The notes below the pieces were generated by a model that saw only the letters and a program-made list of their open reading frames with translations, searched no databases and was not told where the DNA came from. A stretch of 64,000 nucleotides of DNA from Caballeronia sp. NK8 (lineage in GTDB: Bacteria > Pseudomonadota > Gammaproteobacteria > Burkholderiales > Burkholderiaceae). Numbering within the stretch: the first letter of the stretch is position 1; the number at the start of each line of letters is the position of its first letter. The translations under genes and the position numbers were made by a program. This document shows, in pieces, positions 23,342-31,999 of the stretch. The stretch lies in contig NZ_AP024325.1 in assembly GCF_018408855.1 (NCBI RefSeq), forward strand, positions 1,612,001 to 1,676,000, in the 5' to 3' direction.

Positions 23342-25426
23342 TTAGCGGGCGATACCCACGCGCTCGCATGCCGCCAGCGCGCCGTTGGCGCCCTGCGTGT
23401 ACTGCAGGCGGTAGCCGCCGTTCGCAAGACCGTGCTTCGACGCGAGCACGATCTGCCCGAGCGTGCCCTTCGCGGCCTGACGGCTCATCGACGGCTGTTG
23501 CGCGATGATCAGATCCGCGAGTTCCGGATTGGCACGCGCCGCGTCCGCGCCCACGATGCGGCGCACGTTCGACACGCTGCTGCGATACCAGCCGTAGAAC
23601 GGCCGATACGCAGGCCCGGCGTAATGACTGTCGATGATCATGTAAGGATCGAGCTTCGTGAGCGCGCCCAGCACGTCGTCGTCGTTGAGGATGTAGGCGA
23701 GATCGCCGCCCAGACGCGAGCCCGGCTCGCCGATATGCGCCGGGTCGTAACGCCAGCCTTGCGGCCCGTTGCGCAGTTCCGACCACTTCTTGCCGGTCCA
23801 CGTGACGACGTGCGACAGGCCGATCGTCGAAGTCGCCGTCTCGGGGACGGTCACGCCGTTCTGCTTCGGCGCAGCGAGCGTGATGTAGAGCAGATCGCCC
23901 GGCAGCAGATGCTTCGACGTGGCGTCGAAGTTGCCGTGGTTGATGTCGAGCAGCACGCCCGTCTGCGCCGGGCCGGCCCACTTCGGCGTGCTCGTCGCGC
24001 CGGCGGGCGTCATGCACGCCTGCGTGGTGATGCCGGTTTCGACTTCGCGATTGTCCGTGGTCAGTCCCGCGAAGTTGTAGACCCACGCGGTGAAGTCGGA
24101 GCAGTCCACGCCGTGCCATTGAACCTGCGCGGAAGGCAGCGCCTGCGCGCTCGCCTCGCCCTTGCGCTGGACGATCTGCGAGCCGTCGACGCCGTTGCGC
24201 TGCGCGGTGCAGGTCATGCCGTACTTCTGAGCCGAGTCGCCCTTCGCGCCCGAGGTGCTGCCCGCCGACGCGTTGCGGTATTTCGGGTCCGCGAGCGCGG
24301 AATCGTCGGGCGGCAGCCAGCCCGGAATGTGGTGATGGCAATAGTTGATGTTCTGGTCGACCCAGAAGTTCTCGACCGCCATCACGAGTTCGCGCTTGAA
24401 CGTGTCGATATCCGCGCAACCGGCGGGCGGCTGGATCGCGCCGTACTGACCGGCGAGCGGGCCCCAGCTGCTGATGGTCTGCCAGCTCGCCCAGTTGGTC
24501 TTCGTCAGTGCGCCGGTGAGCTTCGCCTGCACGTCGTTTCTGCGGCCCTCGAAAAGCGCGAGATTGTCGTTCAGCAACGCGACGCGATCGCCGCATGTGC
24601 CCGCGCTGCCCTTCGCGGTCTGCACCGCGCCCGGCATGACCGGCTCGATCTGCGCGGCGGACGTGATGCCCGAGCGGTTGCGCGCGTTCGTCATGTAGGC
24701 CGCCGCGCCGGCAGTGATCGAGCAATTGACGCCGCCCGGCGCGCCGAGCGTGCCGTCGGCGGCGATATCGCCCGCGCCCGCGTGGCACGACGCGAGCGTG
24801 TCGCCATTGGCGGCCTGCGTCACGATGTTGCGCGTGCTCGCCTCGATGCTGCTGCCGTCGGCGACGCGGCTCTCGGATTCCGCGCCGAGCGCGAGACTCA
24901 TCTTCGCGCCGTCCGTGACCGTCGATGTCGTGCCGGCGGTGACGAAGGCCGGCGTGGTCTGCTGCACGTCGATATCGCCGGCGAAGGCGTTCACGCGCGA
25001 CATCGCCGCCGCGATATTGCCCGCGACGAGCCCGCCCGCCGCACGCGCATCGGCGACGACGGCGTTCGAGTACGTGGAGACGACGATCTGCGTCGGCGCG
25101 CTCAGATAGACCGCATCGAGTTCGCCGGACAGGCTCGTGGTCGCGCCGTTCGATTCTTCCTCGAAGCTGCCGCCCGTCACGCGCACGAGCAGCGGATAGC
25201 GCAGGCTGCCGCGTAACTCGAAAGTGCCATCGCTGTGGGTCGTGGCGGTGGCGGACGCCTTGTCGGAGACGGTGCCGTCGGCGGCGATTTCATGCGCGGC
25301 CACCGATGCGTTCGCGACCGGTCCCATATACACGCCGCCCGACGTGGACGCGGACGATCCGCCGCACGCGGAAAGAAACAGGGAAAACGCCGCGCTCGCC
25401 GCGGCAGTGAGAAAAATCGGCTTCAC
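23342..25426 (-). CDS. Large lipoprotein with NlpC/P60-like cysteine-peptidase core
   Basis: A 694-residue secreted lipoprotein. The N-terminus MKPIFLTAAASAAFSLFLSAC ends in a lipobox, followed by a Gly/Ser spacer, and an Ig-like or carboxypeptidase-regulatory-like segment (HSDGTFELRG). In the C-terminal half the segment VDCSDFTAWVYNFAG resembles the catalytic Cys motif of NlpC/P60 enzymes, with a following GLSHVVTW for the His, and the Tyr-rich FYGWYRSS further on. It may cut cell-wall peptides. Its export signal argues against a T6SS-delivered toxin. Confidence 0.8.
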   Translation of the reverse strand: MKPIFLTAAASAAFSLFLSACGGSSASTSGGVYMGPVANASVAAHEIAADGTVSDKASATATTHSDGTFELRGSLRYPLLVRVTGGSFEEESNGATTSLSGELDAVYLSAPTQIVVSTYSNAVVADARAAGGLVAGNIAAAMSRVNAFAGDIDVQQTTPAFVTAGTTSTVTDGAKMSLALGAESESRVADGSSIEASTRNIVTQAANGDTLASCHAGAGDIAADGTLGAPGGVNCSITAGAAAYMTNARNRSGITSAAQIEPVMPGAVQTAKGSAGTCGDRVALLNDNLALFEGRRNDVQAKLTGALTKTNWASWQTISSWGPLAGQYGAIQPPAGCADIDTFKRELVMAVENFWVDQNINYCHHHIPGWLPPDDSALADPKYRNASAGSTSGAKGDSAQKYGMTCTAQRNGVDGSQIVQRKGEASAQALPSAQVQWHGVDCSDFTAWVYNFAGLTTDNREVETGITTQACMTPAGATSTPKWAGPAQTGVLLDINHGNFDATSKHLLPGDLLYITLAAPKQNGVTVPETATSTIGLSHVVTWTGKKWSELRNGPQGWRYDPAHIGEPGSRLGGDLAYILNDDDVLGALTKLDPYMIIDSHYAGPAYRPFYGWYRSSVSNVRRIVGADAARANPELADLIIAQQPSMSRQAAKGTLGQIVLASKHGLANGGYRLQYTQGANGALAACERVGIAR

Positions 25427-25878
25427 GATGACCTTGCTGAAAAGAAGCGGGACGCCGCGATTCAGCGGCGCAATGACAGACCGGATGCGGCTTCGCTAAG
25501 CCGTGCACCGATGTCATGAGCGTAAGGGAAGGGCTTCGACGCCAATTCGGCGATCAGCCTTGCAAAACGCCGCTTTTTCAGACGATTTGGAACATCGCTG
25601 AAATTTCGCAGGAAGGTCGGGGAAAGGGGCACGTGCGGCATCATTGAACGTACATGTCTTCGCCGGCGAACAGCGTGCGTTGCACGTCGATTGTAAAAAA
25701 ATTTGCTAAGTCGAGTTAATCGTTTACTTAGGCACCCGAATAATCTAAATTTACGACCGGGAAACCCACGACAACTTACAGATGCAGAGGCACAAGCTGA
25801 AAGTTGTTATTTGCTTTTTCGCTGGTTTCCACGGTCGAGCAAGTCATTACTCAAAATAAACAACATAGACATCGTAAA
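25427..25878. other. Gene-poor gap with a switch to AT-rich DNA
   Basis: I see no convincing gene. Up to about 25,680 the base composition is like the rest of the window; from about 25,690 (GTAAAAAAATTTGC onwards) it turns AT-rich and stays so to about 27,520. A 60-codon minus frame at 25,462-25,644 lacks a ribosome site and any recognisable family. The promoter of the next two genes must be here, but I cannot place it with confidence. Confidence 0.5.
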
Positions 25879-26559
25879 ATGTTTGATCTTCGCAAGCACC
25901 AGTACAACTATTTCTATAATCTCGCGACAGTTGTGGAGGATTTGATCCCCGCCAACATTTGCGATCACCTTACAACCAGAATAAACGGAATAATTGCGGA
26001 CGGTCTAGTTGATCATGTCTGCCATAGCTCTCTAGGAACTGATGCCGTTTCGGATTTAGGGGGTGCATATAATCACCACATTTTTAAAGGCGAAGATATT
26101 CGCACCCATCTCCCCGAGCTAGCGGCCGTCTATCATGCAGTCCTTCCCCTGATCAGCATCATTACATGTTCGGACACGGTCGTTTCACCCTATGCCGTTT
26201 CCGACATCAACATCAAGGCATACCCCGCCGGCGGCGGTACTCTGGGGCTTCACTACGACACCAACGGTATTACCGTTCTCTTGTCTCTTACCGAAAATAC
26301 CGAGGCACCACTCCGAATGCAGATTCCGCGCTCACACCCGAGCAAAAAGGAGCCGTGGATTGAGCACAAAAACATCTACGCAAAAAAAGGGGCACTTCTC
26401 GTGATGCAGGGCCGCAAAACCCTGCACGATAGCGAACCCACCATAGCGGAACAAAAGCTTTCGGTCATCATGAATTACTATGAGCGCCACGATACCTATA
26501 GACACGAAGACTTTGACAACTTCGTTTATTACGGAATCAAACCAGCCGAGTTAGTGTAA
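25879..26559 (+). CDS. 2-oxoglutarate/Fe(II)-dependent dioxygenase-like protein
   Basis: A 226-residue protein of the prolyl-4-hydroxylase-like 2OG-Fe(II) oxygenase type. The metal-binding triad is visible as His-Tyr-Asp in GGTLGLHYDTNGITVLLSL near residue 120 and a distal His in KTLHDSEPT near 182; a Lys in EQKLSVIMNYY follows where the family binds 2-oxoglutarate (often Arg or Lys). Substrate unknown. The ATG at 25879 is preferred over a TTG 75 bases upstream, although no strong ribosome site is visible. Base composition is much more AT-rich than the neighbours, suggesting acquisition. It is paired with an EamA exporter 57 bases downstream. Confidence 0.82.
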   Translation: MFDLRKHQYNYFYNLATVVEDLIPANICDHLTTRINGIIADGLVDHVCHSSLGTDAVSDLGGAYNHHIFKGEDIRTHLPELAAVYHAVLPLISIITCSDTVVSPYAVSDINIKAYPAGGGTLGLHYDTNGITVLLSLTENTEAPLRMQIPRSHPSKKEPWIEHKNIYAKKGALLVMQGRKTLHDSEPTIAEQKLSVIMNYYERHDTYRHEDFDNFVYYGIKPAELV

Positions 26560-26578
26560 CGACTTTTTAAATTTACTT

Positions 26579-26601
26579 GCCGAGCCGCCCGGCGGCTCGG
26601 C
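26579..26601. repeat. Hairpin between dioxygenase and exporter genes
   Basis: GCCGAGCCGCC and GGCGGCTCGGC form an 11-bp GC-rich stem around a single central base. It has no T-run, so it is a poor terminator and may be an attenuator, RNA-stabilising hairpin or a relic of insertion. Confidence 0.6.
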
Positions 26602-26616
26602 TCCGTACGTCCATAT

Positions 26617-27522
26617 ATGAAACTGAACCGACTTGACTTGTTACTTGGCATTCTCGTTACCATTCTTTGGGGCTGCAATTTCACAGTCATTGAGGTAGGA
26701 TTGAAATCGCTCGACCCTTTTGTTCTCACATTCCTGAGATTTTTGTGTTGCGCCTTCCCCGCCGTATTCTTCATCCCGCGACCAAGAAACGTAGCAACTA
26801 AATTTATCGCCGCATATGGATTTCTTTTCGGGGTAGGCCTGTGGTGGGTTGTGAACTTCGCAATGTACAATGGATTGTCTGCCGGGACGTCGTCGGTGTT
26901 CCTGCAATTCAGCGCGTTCTTTACAATCATTCTAAGTAGAATTTTTTTCAAAGAAAGAATCTTGATTTTGCAGGTCGTTGGAATTTTGATTGCGCTCGTC
27001 GGCCTCGTCGCGTTCGCAGTTGTATCGAATCTGCAAACGACAACCATAGGCATTGGGCTTGTCTTGTTTGCTGCACTTTCGTGGGCGACTTGCAACATGA
27101 TCGTTAAGCTGACGAAGCCCGCAGACATGATATCGTTTATCGTTTGGTCCAGTCTGTTTTCCGCGCCCGCAATATTAGCGCTGACTCTTATGCTTAAGGG
27201 CGCGACACCTTTTATAGAGATTCAGCGCCACATCACCATGCCCGCAGCCTTTTCTGTTTTCTTTCAGGCCTATATCACGACAATATTGGGCTACATGGTC
27301 TGGAACAACTTGATGAAGAAGTATCCTTCGACGCAGGTTGCACCGCTCTCGCTCCTCGTTCCTATTTCAGGGATACTGTCTTCATACTTGTTCTTAGGCG
27401 AGACGCTGAGTCGGAATCAAACCTTTTCGACATGCGCCACGATCTTTGGCATTGGCCTATTCATGAACGCCGCCCGCATTCGCGCGGCTCTACCCATGAA
27501 GAGGGCCAACCTAAAACCTTAA
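26617..27522 (+). CDS. EamA-family (DMT) transporter
   Basis: A 301-residue inner-membrane protein of the drug/metabolite transporter superfamily, with about ten predicted membrane segments in two EamA repeats. The N-terminal repeat starts LLLGILVTILWGCNFTVIEVG and the second has LLVPISGILSSYLFLGETLS, both typical. Such proteins export amino acids and other small metabolites. Codon use is AT-rich like the dioxygenase gene before it. The two together suggest making and exporting a hydroxylated or otherwise oxidised small molecule (inference). Confidence 0.9.
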   Translation: MKLNRLDLLLGILVTILWGCNFTVIEVGLKSLDPFVLTFLRFLCCAFPAVFFIPRPRNVATKFIAAYGFLFGVGLWWVVNFAMYNGLSAGTSSVFLQFSAFFTIILSRIFFKERILILQVVGILIALVGLVAFAVVSNLQTTTIGIGLVLFAALSWATCNMIVKLTKPADMISFIVWSSLFSAPAILALTLMLKGATPFIEIQRHITMPAAFSVFFQAYITTILGYMVWNNLMKKYPSTQVAPLSLLVPISGILSSYLFLGETLSRNQTFSTCATIFGIGLFMNAARIRAALPMKRANLKP

Positions 27523-27670
27523 AGTCGCCCCTGCCTTCTCCAGCTAAGGGGCTCGCAGCCCGCGATCGGCGAGCGTCGATGCCGCCGGCACGTTATCGAC
27601 CATGACTATCGGCGGGACAGCGCAAGCGGCTCGCGTTGAATCAGGGGCGCGTTCAGGCGATACGGACGAT

Positions 27671-27865
27671 TTACGCACCCTTGTCTTCGGCCGCGCGCTC
27701 CGACTGACTGGACGCGCTTTCGCCGACGCCTTGCGGATCTTCCGCGTCGAGCGATTCAATCGCCTTCTGCCAGAACTCCTCGGCGCGTCCCTCCGGGCTG
27801 CCCTCGCGCTCCCAGATTTCGTATGCACGACGACGAATGCGGTCCTGCTCTTTCTGATCGTCCAT
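27671..27865 (-). CDS. DUF2934 small protein
   Basis: A 64-residue charged protein with the DUF2934 core RIRRRAYEIWEREGSPEG, a short helical motif of unknown function found in many proteobacteria. The ATG at 27863-27865 is preceded by a strong GGGAGG ribosome site, which decides the start; the frame opens 24 codons earlier. It returns to high GC, so it is outside the AT-rich cassette. Confidence 0.85.
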   Translation of the reverse strand: MDDQKEQDRIRRRAYEIWEREGSPEGRAEEFWQKAIESLDAEDPQGVGESASSQSERAAEDKGA

Positions 27866-27959
27866 CACTGCCTCCCTGTTTTGCGACCACGCGTCGCCGT
27901 CGATTACCGCTCTTGAACAGCAACCAGCGTGCCGCACGCGCCGACGCTCAGCGCGCGGA

Positions 27960-28910
27960 TTAAGTCGCCGGTCCGCGGGTTTCGCGGCTGAAGCGGCGAA
28001 CCGCCTGAGGCGGTTGCCCCGTCGTTCGCACGAAGGCGCGCCGCATTCGCTCGCGATCCGAAAAGCCGACTTCGTCCGCGATCGCGTCCAGCGACAGACG
28101 CCCTTTTTCGAGCAGCAGCCGCGCGGCCTCCACGCGCAAATGTTCGACGGCTTTCGCAGGCGATTGCCCCGTCTCGGCGCTGAACGCGCGACTGAACTGA
28201 CGCGGACTCAGACCGGCGACGTCCGCCAGTTCCTCGACCGTCAGCGGATTGCGCAGATTGCCGTTCGCGTAGTCGATGGCTTTCTGGATGCGGTCGGATT
28301 TCGGTTCGAGGTCCAGCAAGGTCGAGAACTGCGACTGCCCGCCCGCGCGCCGGTGATAGATGACGAGCTTGCGCGCGACCGCGCGCGACACGTCCTGTCC
28401 GTGATCACGCTCGATCATGGCGAGCGCCATGTCGATGGTGGCCGTCATGCCGGCTGAGGTCCAGATGGGTCCATCGACGATGAAAATCTGGTCCTGTTCC
28501 ACGACGACTCGCGGAAAACGGCGCTGCAGTTCGTTGGCGAAGCGCCAGTGAGTCGTCGCGCGGCGGCCATCGAGCACGCCGGCTTCGGCAAGAACGAACG
28601 CACCCGTGCATGGCGCGGCGATCCGCCTCGACGTGCTCAGCGAGCGCCTGACGAACGCGGTCAGCGCGGGCGACACCGTGTCCGTTTCGACGCCCGAGCC
28701 GAACATGACGGTATCGAACGTGACATCGCTGAAAGCCTGCGTCTCGACGCGCACACCCGCCGACGACATCACCAGTCCGCCCCGCTCGGACAGCACCGTG
28801 ACTTCATATGCCGGTTCGCCCAGCACGGCGTTGGCGAGTTCGAAAGCGGTCACGGCCGCAAACCCGAGCAGGTAGAAACTCGGGAACACCACGAAACCGA
28901 TTGCATGCAT
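27960..28910 (-). CDS. GlxA-family transcriptional regulator (DJ-1/PfpI plus AraC HTH)
   Basis: A 316-residue regulator. Residues 1-170 are a DJ-1/PfpI-like domain with Cys in IAAPCTGAFVLAEAG, residues 205-316 an AraC-type double HTH (ELADVAGLSPRQFSRAFSAETGQSPAKAVEHLR, then ADEVGFSDRERMRRAFVRTTGQ). It probably controls the divergently transcribed MFS gene at 29025, whose start is 114 bases away. Inducer unknown. Confidence 0.92.
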   Translation of the reverse strand: MHAIGFVVFPSFYLLGFAAVTAFELANAVLGEPAYEVTVLSERGGLVMSSAGVRVETQAFSDVTFDTVMFGSGVETDTVSPALTAFVRRSLSTSRRIAAPCTGAFVLAEAGVLDGRRATTHWRFANELQRRFPRVVVEQDQIFIVDGPIWTSAGMTATIDMALAMIERDHGQDVSRAVARKLVIYHRRAGGQSQFSTLLDLEPKSDRIQKAIDYANGNLRNPLTVEELADVAGLSPRQFSRAFSAETGQSPAKAVEHLRVEAARLLLEKGRLSLDAIADEVGFSDRERMRRAFVRTTGQPPQAVRRFSRETRGPAT

Positions 28911-29024
28911 GCCCTGCCCCAGTCATGTCCTGAATCGCTTGTATATATGGCATTTGAGACACGGTCAACGACGATTAAGCTTGCTTCCATTCACCGTTCG
29001 CGCGTGCAAGGAGCGCACTTTCGT

Positions 29025-30215
29025 ATGGATCGTCGATTACTGATACTGGCAACGGGCATGTTCGCGATGGGCACCGACAACTTCGTCGTCGCCGGCATCC
29101 TGCCGGGCGTGGCGGCGTCGCTGCATACGTCCGTCGGGCTGGCCGGGTTGATGGTGACGTGCTACGCGCTGACCTACGCGCTCGCCGCGCCGGTCATGGC
29201 GGCCGTGGCGGGCAACTGGCCGCGCAAGCGTCTGCTGATTTCGGCGTTGGGTATTTTCGTCGCCGGCAACGCGATCAGTGCGCTCGCCACCGACCTGCAC
29301 TGGGTTCTCGCGGCCCGCGCGCTGGCCGGATTCGGCGCAGCGCTGTTCTCGCCGACCGCGTTGGGCGTCGCGTCGGCGGTGGCGGCGCCCGAAAAGCGCG
29401 GCCGCGCGCTCGCCACGGTCACCGCCGGCCTGACGGCGGCCACCGCGCTCGGCTCGCCGATCGGTACGTTCATCGGCGGATTCGGTGGCTGGAGAACGAC
29501 GCTCTGGTTCGTCACGCTGCTCGGCAGCGTCGCGATGATCGGCGTATGGACGATGCTGCCAGCGGTCCCTCAGCCGGCATCGGTCAGATTGCGGGCGCGG
29601 CTCGCGCCGTTGCGCGATGTGCGCGTTGCGCTCACGCTGCTCACGTCGCTATTCGCATTCGGCGGATTTCTGATGGTCTATACGTATGCGGGCGTGGTGC
29701 TCGCGCGCGTGACGCACGGCGACGAACGCATTCTCGCGGGCCTGTTCCTGTTGTGGGGCGTGGCGGCGACGGCCGGCAACCTGCTGGCCGGCCGTCTCGT
29801 GGATCGCTTCGAGAGCCGCACGCTGATCGATGCGATGCTGTGGCTCGCCATCGTCAATTTCTGCGCGTTGCCGTGGACGTCCGCGCACGCATTCAGCGCG
29901 GCGGTCGCGCTCGTGATCTGGGGGATCTGCGGATGGGGTCTCCTCGTTCCGCAACAGCACCGTCTCGTTCATATCTCGCCGAATGTCGCGCCGTTGCTGC
30001 TCGCATTGAACAACACGGCGACGTACATCGGACTGGCGTGCTCGGGCTTGCTCGGCGGCGCGCTGATTCCATCGATCGGCGCACGGAATCTGAGCCTCGT
30101 CGCCGCCGCGCTAATCGCGCTGGCATTCGTCTGCGCCGAAGCGGCGCATCGCTCAATCAAACGACCGCCCGCTCCCTGGCGCGCGCCGGCCAAGCGGGAG
30201 ACAGAGGCGGTCTGA
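29025..30215 (+). CDS. MFS transporter (DHA1-type)
   Basis: A 396-residue transporter with 12 predicted membrane segments and no N-terminal extension. The N-terminus MDRRLLILATGMFAMGTDNFVVAGILP is typical of sugar-efflux/arabinose-type DHA1 pumps, and the GNWPRKRLLI loop corresponds to motif A between helices 2 and 3. The frame opens far upstream, but the ATG at 29025 is preceded by AAGGAG. Divergent from the GlxA-type regulator. Confidence 0.93.
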   Translation: MDRRLLILATGMFAMGTDNFVVAGILPGVAASLHTSVGLAGLMVTCYALTYALAAPVMAAVAGNWPRKRLLISALGIFVAGNAISALATDLHWVLAARALAGFGAALFSPTALGVASAVAAPEKRGRALATVTAGLTAATALGSPIGTFIGGFGGWRTTLWFVTLLGSVAMIGVWTMLPAVPQPASVRLRARLAPLRDVRVALTLLTSLFAFGGFLMVYTYAGVVLARVTHGDERILAGLFLLWGVAATAGNLLAGRLVDRFESRTLIDAMLWLAIVNFCALPWTSAHAFSAAVALVIWGICGWGLLVPQQHRLVHISPNVAPLLLALNNTATYIGLACSGLLGGALIPSIGARNLSLVAAALIALAFVCAEAAHRSIKRPPAPWRAPAKRETEAV

Positions 30216-30230
30216 CTGACTATTGCCCGG

Positions 30231-31475
30231 TCACTGCGGCTCGTACCACGAATAGGTCGGCAGCGTCGTCAGCGGCGTGCCGATCTGGAACGTGATATCG
30301 CGCAGCGAAGTGAGCGGGATGTTGCGCGGATCACCCGTGTAGCGCCGGACATCGCCGTTGTCGTTGATATAGACCACGATGTTGCCCGTGATGCCCGCCA
30401 CGTTCGTGCTGGAGAGCGGCTGACCCCAGATATCGAACACCTGGCCGAGCGTGAAGGGCTTCACGTTCGGGGTTTCGATATGAATGATGCCGGTGTTGTC
30501 GTGCGTATGCGTCTCGTAGTTGCATTGCGGCAGGATGCCGACATTCGCCGGGAACGCGAGCCACTGGCCGTCCTTGAAGATCGCGACATGCGAATGCACG
30601 TGGAAGGTTTCAGCCATGCCCGCCGCGCAGATCAGGCCGTCGACCGTCGCGCCGGTGCCGCCCGTCGCCGTGTTGCCGTTCGGCCAGAACGAGCTGCCCA
30701 CGACGCCGCCGAAACTGAGCGTAGTGACAGTCGAAGTGAACGGCGGCGGATCGGTCCATGTGTAGGTCGCGATCTGGGCCGGCGGCGTCCCGACGACGAG
30801 CGTCACTTCGCCATGCGGCGGCAGCACGAGGCTCGCAAGATCGCCGGTGTACTGCGCGATCGTGCCACCCGTATTGACCCATGCGGTCACGGCGCCGGTC
30901 AGGCCCGCCAGGTTGGTCGTACTGAGCGGCTGACCCCAGACGGCGAAGAGCTGACCGAGCGTGTACGACGCGTTCGATGTCACGTCCATGCGGATCTTGC
31001 CCGACGCATCGACCGTGTGGACCGGATAGACGCAGCCCGTCTGCCGCGCCATGGTCGGCGCCACGGTGCCGATGTTCGCCGGCAGTGCAAGCTGCTTGCC
31101 GTTCTGATAGACCGACACATGCGCGTAGCTGTACTTGGCGCCCGCCACCGTGCAGTTGAGGTTGCTGACCGCCTGGCCCGTGCCGCCGGTCGAGGTCGAG
31201 CCGTCGCTCCATTGCGCGGCGCCGATCGTCGTGCCGTCGACGAGCGCGGTCGCCGCGGCGAGCGTCGGCGTGGCGTTCGTCGCGGGCGCGCTCGCGCCGG
31301 TATCGGGACTCGATGCGGGCGTCGCACCCGATGCGGGCGTGGTGCCCGCGGCCGGTGAACTCGAATTGCTGCCCGATCCGCCGCCACCGCCGCCACAAGC
31401 GGCCAGTGTTGCGAGTGCGGCTGCAAGGACTGCGCCGCTCATCCACTGAATGTGTCTCTGTTTCTCTTTGAGCAT
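30231..31475 (-). CDS. Lipoprotein with two tandem copies of an uncharacterised domain
   Basis: A 414-residue secreted lipoprotein: lipobox LAACGGGGGG, then a Ser/Thr/Pro/Ala-rich spacer of about 50 residues. Two related domains of about 150 residues follow. Each holds a (Y/F)..(A/H)H(V)..(Y/F).(N/D)G(K/Q)(Q/W)LA(L/F)PAN(I/V)G strand pair, a Cys-containing loop with a His-rich HT(V/H) part, and the phrase LGQ.F..WGQPLS(T/S)TN.AG.TG. The second copy has His-x-His-Ser-His. The His/Cys pattern hints at metal binding (inference). The ATG at 31473-31475 has GGCGGAG before it. Confidence 0.83.
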   Translation of the reverse strand: MLKEKQRHIQWMSGAVLAAALATLAACGGGGGGSGSNSSSPAAGTTPASGATPASSPDTGASAPATNATPTLAAATALVDGTTIGAAQWSDGSTSTGGTGQAVSNLNCTVAGAKYSYAHVSVYQNGKQLALPANIGTVAPTMARQTGCVYPVHTVDASGKIRMDVTSNASYTLGQLFAVWGQPLSTTNLAGLTGAVTAWVNTGGTIAQYTGDLASLVLPPHGEVTLVVGTPPAQIATYTWTDPPPFTSTVTTLSFGGVVGSSFWPNGNTATGGTGATVDGLICAAGMAETFHVHSHVAIFKDGQWLAFPANVGILPQCNYETHTHDNTGIIHIETPNVKPFTLGQVFDIWGQPLSSTNVAGITGNIVVYINDNGDVRRYTGDPRNIPLTSLRDITFQIGTPLTTLPTYSWYEPQ

Positions 31476-31999
31476 GTGTCGACTCCGCCCCTCGTCTGAA
31501 GGATTGCTTAAGGTGTTGCGGGCTGCACTGCGGGCGCATGCGGGATGCATGCATAGCGTGTGCGCCGGAAGCATCGCGAGTCGTTCCCGACGCAAGAACA
31601 CACTGCCCGTCAAGACGATCCCGACACGATTGACGCAAGGTTTGACGCCTGTCGCTGCGACATTCGGTTGAACCGAATGTCTCCAGTCGGGCACATGCCG
31701 ATGGAAGCCAGCGACTCATCGAAAGAGAGAAACCGCGCCGGCAATCTCACGCGCCGGCCAGAGGCAATGTATCGTCGATGCTGCATCGTCGCAAGTAGAA
31801 CAATCGTCAGGCTCGCATTCAGGCGGCGCGATTTTTTGGTGTGTGCGGTGGCGCACATACGCACGGCCGGGCATTCGGCTTAGGATTCGGGTCCGGCTCG
31901 GCATGGGTGTTGCAATTGCATTCCTGCGAGCTGATTCGTGCCACCTTAAGCTCGTATCTGGGCGACAATGGCTTCAGACACAACCATGGAGGCATGCGA
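31476..31999. other. Non-coding gap of about 520 bases
   Basis: Gap between two divergent genes. It should hold the promoters of the duplicated-domain lipoprotein (minus) and the ATP-grasp gene (plus). There is a small ATGCATGC palindromic cluster near 31,540-31,560. Open frames here have no ribosome sites or family resemblance. Nothing else convincing. Confidence 0.5.

Noticed and set aside
25462..25644. 60-codon minus-strand frame downstream of the AT-rich boundary
   Set aside because: No ribosome site, no family resemblance, ends inside ordinary spacer DNA.
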